Of a stretch of 46,287 nt of DNA, positions 17,301 to 26,293 are shown piece after piece. How positions within the stretch are numbered: position 1 is the first letter of the stretch; each line of letters begins with the position of its first letter. The notes below the pieces were generated by a model that was given only the letters and a program-made list of their open reading frames with translations, had not been told where the DNA came from and searched no databases. Source of the stretch: a virus; IMG/VR virus record IMGVR_UViG_3300043449_000651, positions 1-46,287 of that record, one strand, 5' to 3'. Position numbers and translations under genes: made by a program.

Positions 17301-20300
17301 AGATGGTACCGTAAGTTTATTTCCAAGTTAGAAGAAAGCAATATCGTTTATAATATCAGCGAGTACGGCATTAACAATACACTTGACCGTATATTAGGCG
17401 AGATGCTTCTGGGAGTAACTTATAGCTCCGTTGATGCAGTGTCTGGTATGGCATTTACTCGCGATGGTATGCAATTGAATACATTAACAGCCAATGGCAG
17501 CGATACATTTGCTATAGGTTCAGTTGACTTGTTTACTCTACCATATGCAGCCGATCACGTTTACGTTTATGTAAACGATAATTTACAATTGCGTGGCGTT
17601 GACTATACAATCAGTGGACAGCAAGTTGTTTTTGATACTGCACCTGCAATTGACAGCGTCATTGAGATTTACTTTGCTGGACAAACAGAAGTGTATTCTG
17701 GTATCCCAGCAAGCCCTGCTAAACTTGGCTTAGGCGGTGTTTATGTTCCACAGCTAGTAACAGAAACTTGGGGCACACACTCTAAGACGTTTATTCAACG
17801 TCACGATGGTTCACGCATTACTGCATACGCAGATCCAGAAACAGGAGAGGTTACTGATAGCAATCCACTGAATGCAATTATTTTAGAATTGGAAAAACGA
17901 ATCTACAATGCTTGTATCAACACTGTTGGTGAAGCAAATAGACAGTACGCATTTAGAAACTATTCTTCGGAAGAAGTAACAGAGTCGCAGTCTCGCTCAC
18001 AGTTAGAGTGGTACTCTATCAATGGCATTGATTACAGAAGTCGTAGCGACTTTGATGCTAACGATGCATGGACTTGGAACTATGGTGGTGCAAGCTGGAG
18101 AAAGTTATACTTAGATTTTTACGGCACATATCATTTACATGATGCTCCGTGGGAAGCACTAGGCTACGACAGCAAACCAACATGGTGGGATACTCATTAC
18201 TCATGGACTGACGCAACAAAGCGTCAAGCACTGGAACTGGCATTATACTTTGGTATTTTAAATGAACCAGGCGGTGCGGCCTTTACAGATCCAAAGTTTG
18301 CACACCCACACGCAACGTACCCAGTTGATGCCAACGGTAATTTACTAAGCCCATTTGATGCTGGTATTGCTTCTCCAACAGTTGATGAAGCACAACAGCC
18401 ATGGGAAATTGGTGCAATGGGTCCAGCTGAAATGGCATGGAGACGAAGCATAAGCGGAACATGGAGTAATGTACTTCATGCATTGGATCGTTACGACTTA
18501 GCAAACGAGTTCTTTGACAGTTCAATTAACCCGTTCATCCAGACAGTACATAACAACAGTACAGCACCTAAAGGAACAGGCAGCATTGCACCTGACCAAT
18601 TCTTATACGCACGTACCTTAATTGGTATTGGTGCAGTGTTGTTTGAAGGCTACCGCGAATTTAATTTATTAGGCGAGTCACCATTGGACGACCTGTTGGC
18701 CATTGGTACAAAGTTAGAGTTTAGTGTTGGCGGCTTCACCGACGGTGTTATCACATTGAAAATGCCGTACTCTAAATTCCAAGACAACGAATATGTACCT
18801 GACAATGACTTTGGTTTAACATTAAGCCGCGGTATTCCAAAAGAACAGTTGCGTTATACTTCTGTGCGAGTTGAAAAGGATGATGTTGGATTCCGTGTGT
18901 ATGGCTTTGATCCAAAGAACAGATTTTTCAAAGTTCTAGCACCAACAGCAAATGCGCTGTCAACTGGGTACCCTACAACTCGTCGTCAGCTAGTTACTAG
19001 CTATGGTACATTTGTTGAGTATTTGCAATGGGACACTACCCCAGTGTCGGTGCCTTATGGATCATATGTTGCAAACAAGCAAGACTTGATTACATTACTA
19101 ATGGGACTTGGAGAATATCAAAAGCAAAAAGGACTTGTGTTTGATGCTATAAACAGTCGTGGCACTATAACAGACTGGAAACAAGCGGCAATTGATGCTA
19201 TCTCCTGGAGCGAAGAACAATGGGGAGAAGAACACTTCTGTATCGTAGGTGTTGCAACCACTGATGGCTTAAAAATTCATCACCCAATGGGCGCACTAAG
19301 CAGACTTGATGCTGACCTTGGACGCACTGGTAAAGTGTTGTATGCCAATGGACGTTCGGCTACTGCCGCAGAGTTGTTAATTACTCGCGACTTTGAGCCA
19401 AGCACAGATAAAATCACTCCATTGACCAATGATCAAATTGTATTTGTAAATTTTGAAACACAATATTACGATCACGTTTTCTTTATCAGTAACAAGACTA
19501 AGTTTGGCGATTTGATTGCCGACTTACAAACAGATAATAGATTACAAGACTTGACAATTGCCGGCCGTAGAACTTATAACTGGACAGGTCGTCCATCTGC
19601 ACTTGGTATATTGCCACAGCAGTACAGCACCTTGCCTGGTTTTGACACACTTGTAAATGATATTGTTGCAAGTCACATGCCAGAACGTGTTGCTTTTGAT
19701 ACACTTAAAACTGACATTGCTCGCGGAAACGTAGTACCTTCAAAGAAAAGTGTTATTGCTGACATTGTACAAGACAGCACAAGTGCATATCTATATCGCC
19801 AAGGCTTACAAAGTGCTGTTGGTACAAACTTGGCCATTGATGCATTGTTTAGAAACAGAAACATTGACATTCCAGGTAACGAACAAGACGTAGGTGTTAA
19901 TGAACAGTGGATGTTTAACACCGGCGAGTTTGGTAATTTGTCAAACAAGAAAACTTGGGAAATTGAACTTCGTAAAAAGGATCTAACAAGCAATCGACAA
20001 ATCGTAAGATTCCGCGATGATGCACTTGGTGTTACAGATTTGCGAAGCGACAACATTATTGATATCGTTGGTAAGGCTGATCCACGTTGGGTTTCTCGTC
20101 CAAGCGACTACTTGTTTAAAACAATTAACAGAGATGCTATTGACAAGAACTATAGCAAGTCACAGAATTGGTTGCCAAGTGCTGGTTTGGCTGACGTTGT
20201 TACAACTGACGTAGAAATCATGCGCCTAAGCGATCTTACATTTGATAAGTTGCTTAACGTAGAAGATTCTGCAATACTATTTGAAACACAGTCATTTAGC

Positions 20301-23039
20301 AGATACAACGATTACAATACAGGTGATTACGTTTGGAACCAGGGTAAGTTGTACAGAGCAACAGTACGTATCATTGGTTCTGATGTTAGCGCATTTGATA
20401 ACACACTATGGGCCGAAGTACTAATAACTGGCACAATGCTTCCATCTATTTGGATTAGTGACTACATCTTTACAAATCCACAAGGTTATGGCTGGAACGT
20501 TCTGCAGGCATTCGCCCCTGCATACATCGAAGAAATTTGTCCAAATGCAATCAACACTGGCTTAAACGAAAGTAAGGCTTCGTTTGCTAGCCCACACAGA
20601 TTAGCAAAAGGTGACTCGTTTATTGTTGCTGGAACAAATGACGGAAACTATAACGGAGTTCATCAAGTTAAAGAAGTAGTTGATGACTATAACGTATTGA
20701 TTCAAGCACGTAGTACCAGCAATGAAGTTGTGTATAACGCAGTTGGATTTAAATTAAGTTCTGTTAAATTTACTACAGATGAAGAATTCTTAGAATCAGC
20801 GTTGCTGTTTAGCGCAGGTATGACAGCGTATGTTGATTACGGTGATATTGAAGGCACCTACAAGATTTACACCTTCACTGGTAACGGACAAGTAAGCTCA
20901 CAGCAGTACAACACTGAACACTATAGCAATACAATGATTGATAGTGGATCAATTTATCAAGTGCAGTTGTTTGATTACGATACTGAAAACTTAATTCAAA
21001 CTCTTGAAGTATATGATCCATACAAGGGCTTGACCATTGATGACGTTGCTCAATATATTGACTTTAAGCAATTGCCAGATCCTGCAAATTACAACGTTAA
21101 TGAGTTAGGCTTACCTGACGAATACAACTCAACACCTTGGGGCGCCGAACAAGTTGGCAAACTATGGTGGGACCTAGACAAAGTACGTTACATCGAATAC
21201 GAACAGTCGGGTAATTTACAGTACCGTGCCAACCATTGGGGCGAACGCTTTGCTGACAGTGAAGTTGCTATCTACGAATGGGTAGGTAGTACAGAACTAC
21301 CATCTACAGACGTTGCACCAGACGCATACTTAGACACTAGCGGTAATGCCGACGGTCAAATTAGATACAGTGAAATTGTAACAACTGACCCGGATTCCGG
21401 CGCAAGCACAACAACATACTATTACTGGAAGCGTAGCCCTTCAGTGGTACCAGCAGGCGGCAACAGAGCATATTCTGCGGCAGCAATTGAGTCAGTGTTA
21501 AACAACCCAGATGTAAATGGCGTTGCTTGGTTAGCACCTATTGATACTAATGCATTTATCGTTGCTAACATTTCCGGTGTGTTTGGAAACAAAGACAAAG
21601 TTATCCTACGCATCGAGCAAAATATAAATCCAGAGCAAGTGCATAACAACAGCGTATTAGTAACAGAAAACGTAGATGTAATTGATGACTTCTTGTATCA
21701 ACGATTGTCGTCAAGTATTGTTGGCCGTGACAACTACAGAGAAGCATACAAGCTGAACGAGTATGTTGTTGGTCAACAATATCGCAAAGGCGATTACGTG
21801 TACATCAAAAACAACGGCATTGATGTTGCTACTACCACATACGGTGGTAGTGATTATCCAATCCTTCAAAGTCTTGATGATACTCGTTACGACATTCATA
21901 CCGTTCGTCGTGCAACGTCAGCAGACCATAAAATTTATGTAACTATCAACGACTTTGTTGCAAGTGGTTTGGCTAAAGACATTAAGAAGCGTGTTATCAT
22001 TAAGAGTGCTGCCGGCGCATTGATTAAAGATCCTTACGAAAATACAGAAGGATACTATGCAGTAGTCAATACTCGACGCAAAGTACCAGATGCTAGCTTA
22101 CACCCATTACGCCGTTACGGCAATGCGTATGCACCTCGACCACAATCCTGGTTTAAAGATGTTATTGCGGCCCGCAGAACTCTTATCACAGCAGCCAACG
22201 ATTACTTGCTAAACATTGACACAATTAGCAAGTCAGCCTGGGACCGATACTTGATAAAGTATCAGCCGCTGAACGGATTATATGAAAAGGATCTAACTCA
22301 GTATTGGTATTATGTTGATTACATTGTGCCTGGATATACAGTTGGCAACGAACAGGTACGAATCCGTTCTGAAGAGATTGGCATACTTGATAGCACAATA
22401 ACAAATTTTGGTATTGTTGATGCTTATGGTAATATCATCGAGGCATATACAAAGTCTGGCAATAACTTAACGCTGATGTATCGTAAAAATGGTACAATAC
22501 AATTCTCAAATGCAATTTGGGACGGTAGCTTAAATGATGCATGGGACAAGTTGCCTTGGGATAGAACATATTGGGACGAAGATATTAGCGAAGTAGTTGA
22601 GAGTATCCTACGTGCCCTACGCAAGAATATCTTCATAGGCGAAGACATCAATTACTTTAACAAGTTATTCTTTGCATTGGTCAAGGAAAGTTTGTCACAG
22701 ATTCCAAACGCAGATTGGGTAGTAAAAACAACATATCTTGATGTGTTCCAAACCAGCGAGCGCGAGTTGGAAAAGGTAGGTACATACTACAATAAGAAAG
22801 ATAAGTTAATTATCAAGTACATTGACGAAGTTAAACCTTTCCACAGTAAAATTGTTGAAGCAAACAAGCTAAACAATGCCCAGCAAGATATTGCGGTTTC
22901 TATCGGGGAATCAATTACATTAAATTGGACCATTAGAACTATGATAACTGATGAAAATGAAAACCCAATCACCACTGAAGACGGCAGAAAACTGGCACCA
23001 ATCTCTGAGACTCTTGTACAAGATTTGCAAGAGGAATAA
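14337..23039 (+). CDS. Giant 2900-residue baseplate/tail structural protein (gp7-position)
   Basis: An uninterrupted 2900-residue frame follows gp6 by 12 bases, with AAGG before the ATG. Its position is that of T4 gp7 (1032 residues) and gp8. The N-terminal region contains PTIFRTETNKKVLSAVMEDL. Near residues 320-345 is a Trp-rich phrase WDQSAVPWDRVEWDG, echoed near the C-terminus as AWDKLPWDRTYWDE. The last 130 residues carry KYIDEVKPFHSKIVE, a phrase typical of very large structural proteins of T4-like marine phages. Many beta-rich repeats lie between. It probably forms an enlarged wedge or peripheral baseplate arm. No enzymatic motif was seen. The exact T4 equivalent is inferred from gene order only. 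Confidence 0.75.
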   Translation: MAKDPKKLNPENPYSKTYPGQDLNTGVSPKTTDLLPTIFRTETNKKVLSAVMEDLFQPSSIETLNYAVGRNRTKFTGLDYLPHPTARRQLETGLVLFNDDKVSVLTADDIATAWDLNDRTRETVEPISILDLPIDPDKFLNWANYYWIEERMPVVFLTSGNTDLNVQADIVGKKYYTSPVQPNGRSLEFKNGMRVVFHQRPGLTDISGDLDLDLLTDGNSQLQMDYEFINYDNKLIGVSVDGVILTQGVEYYISGNHIMWLTEFPAQKAVHVHVPNFYITLDEELRLRSWLVTGVGTEEGIQLIGLHSQFTNTVYSKLSNALWDQSAVPWDRVEWDGFIPGINPKEYILQEPGAKNRNAHSRTNCWFHKSTIQTAVDFLGIEFSDIAKSDSQAMRPIVEFENSLELYNHGTRYRAWPTFLVNELNIGIPDFFNLPLVDSNTTILNPRYMSLLAKLDRQVDIIVQTQIGANFKLALNASSIPQDELIKILANLDKDNAAGRIPKYAVYKITGNSITWIKNQPTSNWTITYRISGVLLSALRILWLAKDSNVNTILNIRHDGVVTTGASKEVAYDGDAVVINVTSSADPHYLKEYHWKNGVAVPATFRTTAIQQPVFEIYSRDGVKLSSNTRTKPSVVNSTIIKIKSGAYFDDESGYNIDFLPTQFTQLTADNTAVNSMYNILFEHTLQTTALYIDSTGTQQPVPGPYSFRRFNGGDTVAELSNGYRRAWFKLKSWALRSQNIDGPTTIQLDSSMWPEYNWAVKIANGVGTVLHTDDFKTVVDNVAVAARGHAVSFKVYHNGLQTVATVRGQGFEAFDVPVVDGVVSFVVPTTAVDTLTVSVGFISFTTRLIELKNDPRFVKIKLNGLPVDYTIDSTAYTVTLNDTGVVEIQHQGNDINGDHLTAIPGIDYNPEQFENFGEISVARIVKGLSKNIAVNTAGKREWIDSPKFKTLDGIYMADNSAIRSSWANFALQPGLQDVVVARSMSAWRWYRKFISKLEESNIVYNISEYGINNTLDRILGEMLLGVTYSSVDAVSGMAFTRDGMQLNTLTANGSDTFAIGSVDLFTLPYAADHVYVYVNDNLQLRGVDYTISGQQVVFDTAPAIDSVIEIYFAGQTEVYSGIPASPAKLGLGGVYVPQLVTETWGTHSKTFIQRHDGSRITAYADPETGEVTDSNPLNAIILELEKRIYNACINTVGEANRQYAFRNYSSEEVTESQSRSQLEWYSINGIDYRSRSDFDANDAWTWNYGGASWRKLYLDFYGTYHLHDAPWEALGYDSKPTWWDTHYSWTDATKRQALELALYFGILNEPGGAAFTDPKFAHPHATYPVDANGNLLSPFDAGIASPTVDEAQQPWEIGAMGPAEMAWRRSISGTWSNVLHALDRYDLANEFFDSSINPFIQTVHNNSTAPKGTGSIAPDQFLYARTLIGIGAVLFEGYREFNLLGESPLDDLLAIGTKLEFSVGGFTDGVITLKMPYSKFQDNEYVPDNDFGLTLSRGIPKEQLRYTSVRVEKDDVGFRVYGFDPKNRFFKVLAPTANALSTGYPTTRRQLVTSYGTFVEYLQWDTTPVSVPYGSYVANKQDLITLLMGLGEYQKQKGLVFDAINSRGTITDWKQAAIDAISWSEEQWGEEHFCIVGVATTDGLKIHHPMGALSRLDADLGRTGKVLYANGRSATAAELLITRDFEPSTDKITPLTNDQIVFVNFETQYYDHVFFISNKTKFGDLIADLQTDNRLQDLTIAGRRTYNWTGRPSALGILPQQYSTLPGFDTLVNDIVASHMPERVAFDTLKTDIARGNVVPSKKSVIADIVQDSTSAYLYRQGLQSAVGTNLAIDALFRNRNIDIPGNEQDVGVNEQWMFNTGEFGNLSNKKTWEIELRKKDLTSNRQIVRFRDDALGVTDLRSDNIIDIVGKADPRWVSRPSDYLFKTINRDAIDKNYSKSQNWLPSAGLADVVTTDVEIMRLSDLTFDKLLNVEDSAILFETQSFSRYNDYNTGDYVWNQGKLYRATVRIIGSDVSAFDNTLWAEVLITGTMLPSIWISDYIFTNPQGYGWNVLQAFAPAYIEEICPNAINTGLNESKASFASPHRLAKGDSFIVAGTNDGNYNGVHQVKEVVDDYNVLIQARSTSNEVVYNAVGFKLSSVKFTTDEEFLESALLFSAGMTAYVDYGDIEGTYKIYTFTGNGQVSSQQYNTEHYSNTMIDSGSIYQVQLFDYDTENLIQTLEVYDPYKGLTIDDVAQYIDFKQLPDPANYNVNELGLPDEYNSTPWGAEQVGKLWWDLDKVRYIEYEQSGNLQYRANHWGERFADSEVAIYEWVGSTELPSTDVAPDAYLDTSGNADGQIRYSEIVTTDPDSGASTTTYYYWKRSPSVVPAGGNRAYSAAAIESVLNNPDVNGVAWLAPIDTNAFIVANISGVFGNKDKVILRIEQNINPEQVHNNSVLVTENVDVIDDFLYQRLSSSIVGRDNYREAYKLNEYVVGQQYRKGDYVYIKNNGIDVATTTYGGSDYPILQSLDDTRYDIHTVRRATSADHKIYVTINDFVASGLAKDIKKRVIIKSAAGALIKDPYENTEGYYAVVNTRRKVPDASLHPLRRYGNAYAPRPQSWFKDVIAARRTLITAANDYLLNIDTISKSAWDRYLIKYQPLNGLYEKDLTQYWYYVDYIVPGYTVGNEQVRIRSEEIGILDSTITNFGIVDAYGNIIEAYTKSGNNLTLMYRKNGTIQFSNAIWDGSLNDAWDKLPWDRTYWDEDISEVVESILRALRKNIFIGEDINYFNKLFFALVKESLSQIPNADWVVKTTYLDVFQTSERELEKVGTYYNKKDKLIIKYIDEVKPFHSKIVEANKLNNAQQDIAVSIGESITLNWTIRTMITDENENPITTEDGRKLAPISETLVQDLQEE

Positions 23040-23059
23040 AGTGGGTTATAAAATAACTA

Positions 23060-23075
23060 ACTAAATATCATTATG
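23060..23075 (+). promoter_or_regulatory. Late promoter fused to the next start (TAAATA-N5-ATG)
   Basis: TAAATA at 23062-23067 is followed by five bases and the ATG at 23073, with no Shine-Dalgarno in the 33-base gap. It restarts transcription after the giant gene. Confidence 0.6.
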
Positions 23076-23699
23076 AACATAACATCTTTACCAGTTAAAA
23101 TTACAACTCACATTGTGATTACAGATGCTGATACCGGGGAAGTATTGCGAGAAGGCGAAAACGCCATTCACCAGGAAAACATGAGTCAAGTGTTGGCAAC
23201 AGCACTTGCCCGCGGAACAAACAGCTTTATCAGTGAAATGCACTTTGGTAAAGGTGCTAGTGTAACTGCAATTGACGGTTCTATTTCATATAGAACTCCA
23301 AACGTTTTTGGATCAAATTCAGAACTGTACAATCCAACGTACTTTACAGTAGTTGATGCACAGGATCTAAACAATCCAGACTCTGCTAATAACAACCTAA
23401 CAGTAACACATACTACAGGAACAACTTACAGCAGTACAGTAGTAACAGCAACACTGGACTACAATGATCCTGTTGCAAGTGACAGCGTTTTTAACATTGT
23501 TAACAGCACCGAAGATAGCCTAAATGCAACTACAAGCGTAGATGGCGAAATGGTATTTGACGAGATTGCACTAAAAACAAAAGGGACAGCAGGTTTAAAT
23601 TCTGGTAATTTGCTTACACACTTTATCTTCCACCCGGTTGAGAAGAGTCACAATCAGCGTATACAGATTGTATACACGCTAAAAGTTCAAGCTGGTTAA
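23073..23699 (+). CDS. Tail/baseplate virion structural protein
   Basis: A 208-residue, Thr/Asn/Ser-rich, beta-predicted protein. Residues around 55-80 read FGKGASVTAIDGSISYRTPN, and the end reads LLTHFIFHPVEKSHNQRIQIVYT. Both are phrases met in tail-associated proteins of large myoviruses, where FHPVEK-like motifs lie at the C-terminus. It sits between the giant protein and a fibre-like protein and has its own late promoter. I cannot assign a T4 number; a peripheral baseplate or fibre-attachment role is likely from context. Confidence 0.65.
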   Translation: MNITSLPVKITTHIVITDADTGEVLREGENAIHQENMSQVLATALARGTNSFISEMHFGKGASVTAIDGSISYRTPNVFGSNSELYNPTYFTVVDAQDLNNPDSANNNLTVTHTTGTTYSSTVVTATLDYNDPVASDSVFNIVNSTEDSLNATTSVDGEMVFDEIALKTKGTAGLNSGNLLTHFIFHPVEKSHNQRIQIVYTLKVQAG

Positions 23700-23710
23700 T
23701 CCAAATTTAA

Positions 23711-23724
23711 ACTAAATATACAAA
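23711..23724 (+). promoter_or_regulatory. Late promoter (CTAAATA) with conventional leader
   Basis: TAAATA at 23713-23718 predicts a start near 23724 and a leader of about 28 bases. The leader holds AAAGGA before the ATG at 23752, so this late gene has a normal RBS. Confidence 0.6.
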
Positions 23725-23751
23725 GGCATTAAGCCAAAAGGACGAGAAGAA

Positions 23752-24825
23752 ATGGCATACGAAGTAAACAAAGCAAACGGTGAAGTGTTAGTTAACCTAA
23801 TTGACGGGGAAATTGACAACACATCAACTAGTTTAAATTTATTAGGCAAGAACTATCTTGGCTACGGCGAGTTGATCGCTGAAAACTTTGTTCATTTGCT
23901 AGAAAACTTTGCAAGTAGCATTGAACCAATTAGCCCAGTAACTGGCCAACAATGGTTTGATACGGGCGAGCGCAGACTAAAGCTAAACGCAGATAATTCT
24001 AACTGGAAAACTATTGCGTTCTTAGCCGCACAAAACTATGTACCAGCAGTTGGTACGTCAATCCGCGGCGACTTTTGGTACGACACAGCAAACAATGCTA
24101 TTAAAATTTACACAGCCGATCCAGCATTACCGGGGACAAACGGCAACGGTTGGATGAACATTGGGGCGTTCCAGGGCAATCGAGAAACTGCAACAGGTAT
24201 GGCGTTCTTGGACTTGTTAGATACTAACAGTAGCCTACACAAAGTTGTTGGATTATATGCAATGGGTGTGTGCGTTATGATTATTAGTTCTGACGCCGAC
24301 TTTACTATTGCTAACTCACATGCTGTACCAGGCTTTGACGTAATTGGCAAAGGTATTAACATGAATACAAGCGGACGCGATTCAACTGGCTTTGATACAA
24401 ACGCATTTAAGTTGCGTGGTATTTCTGTAGAAGCTGAATTTGCTGACGTTGCTGAAATTTACACAGCTGACGCAAGCTACGAGCCAGGCACATTAGTTGC
24501 ATTAGGCGGTACTGCTGAAGTAACACAAACAACAGGATCAGCTGATACAAACATTTTTGGTATTGTTTCAACTCGCCCAGCTTACTTGATGAACGCAAAA
24601 CAAAAGCGTGAAAAGAATGCATTACCAATTGCAGTTGCAGGCCGTATTCCAGTTAAAGTTACTGGTACAGTTAAGCGTGGCGATCGTTTAGTATCAAGTG
24701 ATATTCCAGGTGTAGCAAGAGTTGCTACGTCAGACGATCCAGCGTGGAGCATTATTGGCCGTAGCTTAGGACAGCACAGCGGAGAAGGCATCGGCAAAGT
24801 AGAAGCCACAGTCGGAGCACGATAA
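23752..24825 (+). CDS. Tail fibre-like structural protein
   Basis: A 357-residue protein. The N-terminal half has two copies of a short module, GQQWFDTGERRLKLN...NWKTIA (about 64-90) and GDFWYDTANNAIKIYT...GWMNIGA (about 104-138). These W(Y/F)DT-x-N modules are common in tail fibres and other virion proteins of marine T4-like phages. The C-terminal part (around 225-357) has FADVAEIYTADASYEPGTLV followed by a G-rich beta region, as in the C-terminal domains of receptor-binding fibres. It probably takes part in host recognition. A good RBS and a late promoter stand upstream, and the stop overlaps the next ATG (TAATG). Confidence 0.7.
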   Translation: MAYEVNKANGEVLVNLIDGEIDNTSTSLNLLGKNYLGYGELIAENFVHLLENFASSIEPISPVTGQQWFDTGERRLKLNADNSNWKTIAFLAAQNYVPAVGTSIRGDFWYDTANNAIKIYTADPALPGTNGNGWMNIGAFQGNRETATGMAFLDLLDTNSSLHKVVGLYAMGVCVMIISSDADFTIANSHAVPGFDVIGKGINMNTSGRDSTGFDTNAFKLRGISVEAEFADVAEIYTADASYEPGTLVALGGTAEVTQTTGSADTNIFGIVSTRPAYLMNAKQKREKNALPIAVAGRIPVKVTGTVKRGDRLVSSDIPGVARVATSDDPAWSIIGRSLGQHSGEGIGKVEATVGAR

Positions 24826-25886
24826 TGGCTATTCAGCGTAAAAAAATTACCGCTGAAGACCTAAACAAATTGGCATCTGATGTCAATGAATTGTTTGGTG
24901 ATACACATGCAGGTGAAGGCCCTTCCATTGACCCACAAACTCAGGACGATATTCGTTGGGGTTGGGGCGGCGAGAATGTCCAATACGTACAGCCAAAACA
25001 AAAGCTAACAGCGGCCTTTACAAACGAGTTAGTCAATCGCATTAACTTGAGCACATATAGAACCAATAGTACGGACCAGGAGCTTGTTATCGTTTCGCAA
25101 GGTGAAAAGGTAACAGCAGAATTTTTTAATACTGCGGCTAGCTTATTAGACTCTGCACGAAATTCTCGTAACGAAGTTGACCCAGCTTTAACTACACTAT
25201 CAACAATTCGAACAGTTGTAAGTGATGGCGCTACCTGGAGACACCAGTTAGAAAACGTAGTTGAACTCGACTTTGAAGGGTACGAAAGTGCCCGTCATTT
25301 TTTCAATGCCGGCGGTGATATTCGTTTAGCATTTTCAATCGCCGAAGGTTATAATGCCGGTTACCATACCTGGCGCGGTATTTTTATGGACCAAGGCACA
25401 CTAAGACTAAACGTTGAAACAATGTCTAGCTTAAACAACCGTGGTATCAGCCAGGATGTTGGGTTTGCAGAACTGGTTCTTGGCGAACAATTACTATACA
25501 CCAGCCCATCTGGCGGCGGCGGCGAGTATGGTGGTTACGGAGGCTATGGCGGATATGGTGGTTACGGAGGCTATGGCGGTTACGGGGGCTATGGTGGTTA
25601 CGGAGGCTATGGTGGTTACGGAGGCTATGGTGGCTATGGTGGTTACGGAGGCTATGGTGGCTATGGGGGTTACGCTTCAAGCAGAGTAAAGATCTATGGC
25701 AACATCGAAAACAACCGTTTGCGCCTACGCACTTTGCTTGACCACGCTGGTTTAGGTACTAAAGTAACAGGTACAATTACAATGGCTGTATCTGTTTCTC
25801 AACCATCAACAGTAACAGAAAATGGGGTAACATTGGACCTTCCAACCCCTATTATTTCAGTAACCACACCTTGGCAAGAAATCTAA
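24825..25886 (+). CDS. Tail protein with a Tyr-Gly-Gly repeat
   Basis: A 353-residue protein. Residues 1-230 include HFFNAGGDIRLAFSI, a phrase met in tail-fibre-like proteins. Residues 235-283 are 16 YGG units ending in Tyr. The C-terminal 70 residues (from SRVKIYGN) end in VSVSQPST and alternating beta strands, as in fibre adhesin ends. The repeat splits a normal structural protein, so it is probably a flexible, sticky linker that exposes the C-terminal domain; this is inference. It is coupled to the preceding fibre-like gene. Function unknown beyond being a probable virion component. Confidence 0.7.
   Translation: MAIQRKKITAEDLNKLASDVNELFGDTHAGEGPSIDPQTQDDIRWGWGGENVQYVQPKQKLTAAFTNELVNRINLSTYRTNSTDQELVIVSQGEKVTAEFFNTAASLLDSARNSRNEVDPALTTLSTIRTVVSDGATWRHQLENVVELDFEGYESARHFFNAGGDIRLAFSIAEGYNAGYHTWRGIFMDQGTLRLNVETMSSLNNRGISQDVGFAELVLGEQLLYTSPSGGGGEYGGYGGYGGYGGYGGYGGYGGYGGYGGYGGYGGYGGYGGYGGYGGYGGYASSRVKIYGNIENNRLRLRTLLDHAGLGTKVTGTITMAVSVSQPSTVTENGVTLDLPTPIISVTTPWQEI
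25527..25673 (+). repeat. In-frame Tyr-Gly-Gly tandem repeat (16 units)
   Basis: A 147-base minisatellite encoding 16 YGG units plus a final Tyr. Tyr codons mostly alternate TAT/TAC, so the DNA unit is largely 18 bases (TAT-GGT-GGT-TAC-GGA-GGC) with 9-base slips. It lies in frame inside the tail gene and is likely prone to length change by slippage. Confidence 0.95.
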
Positions 25887-25911
25887 TTGGTTAAACCAGG
25901 ATTTGTACGTT

Positions 25912-25925
25912 GGTAAATAACAACG
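25912..25925 (+). promoter_or_regulatory. Late promoter (GTAAATA) before the accessory operon
   Basis: TAAATA at 25914-25919 predicts a start near 25925, 23 bases before the ATG at 25948, with GGAA as a weak RBS. It lies at the head of the long coupled gene series ending near 36409. Confidence 0.6.
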
Positions 25926-25947
25926 TACATAATAATTCTGGAACCAA

Positions 25948-26292
25948 ATGGATACACGCCTAAATGATGCATTGGCCTTTGCCAACTATAGACTAACGCT
26001 ACAAGTTCAGCGTCAAAACATTGAAGCACGAGTGAATGCGGCTTTGATCGTGTCTTACCAAAATGCAATTTTCAAATCCACCCAAACACTAATTACGTTT
26101 GTTGGGCTTAGAGCCATGCGATCGGACAAGCTGTTGGTTGAAGATAACAGCGGCAACGTTATCCATATTGAAAATCCAAATGAGTTCCTAACAGAGTTGC
26201 TAACAGCATATGATGCTGCCATGGAACTAAAGCAACAAGAACTACAAAAACTAAAGTCAGCACGTAGTACTGCTAAAATCGTAGGGCTGTAA
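25948..26292 (+). CDS. Small helical phage protein of unknown function
   Basis: A 114-residue, mostly helical protein. It starts DTRLNDALAFANYRLTLQ and ends with a Lys/Gln-rich helix (ELKQQELQKLKSARST). Proteins with the same start and layout occur in T4-like marine phages near the tail genes; their function is not known to me. It has no signal peptide or membrane segment. It is the first gene behind the late promoter at 25914, and the next gene starts one base after its stop. It may be an assembly factor or minor virion protein, but this is a guess. Confidence 0.65.
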   Translation: MDTRLNDALAFANYRLTLQVQRQNIEARVNAALIVSYQNAIFKSTQTLITFVGLRAMRSDKLLVEDNSGNVIHIENPNEFLTELLTAYDAAMELKQQELQKLKSARSTAKIVGL

Positions 26293-26293
26293 T

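Noticed and set aside
25527-25673. Tandem repeat considered as a CRISPR array
   Set aside because: There are no spacers; it is an in-frame YGG-coding repeat.
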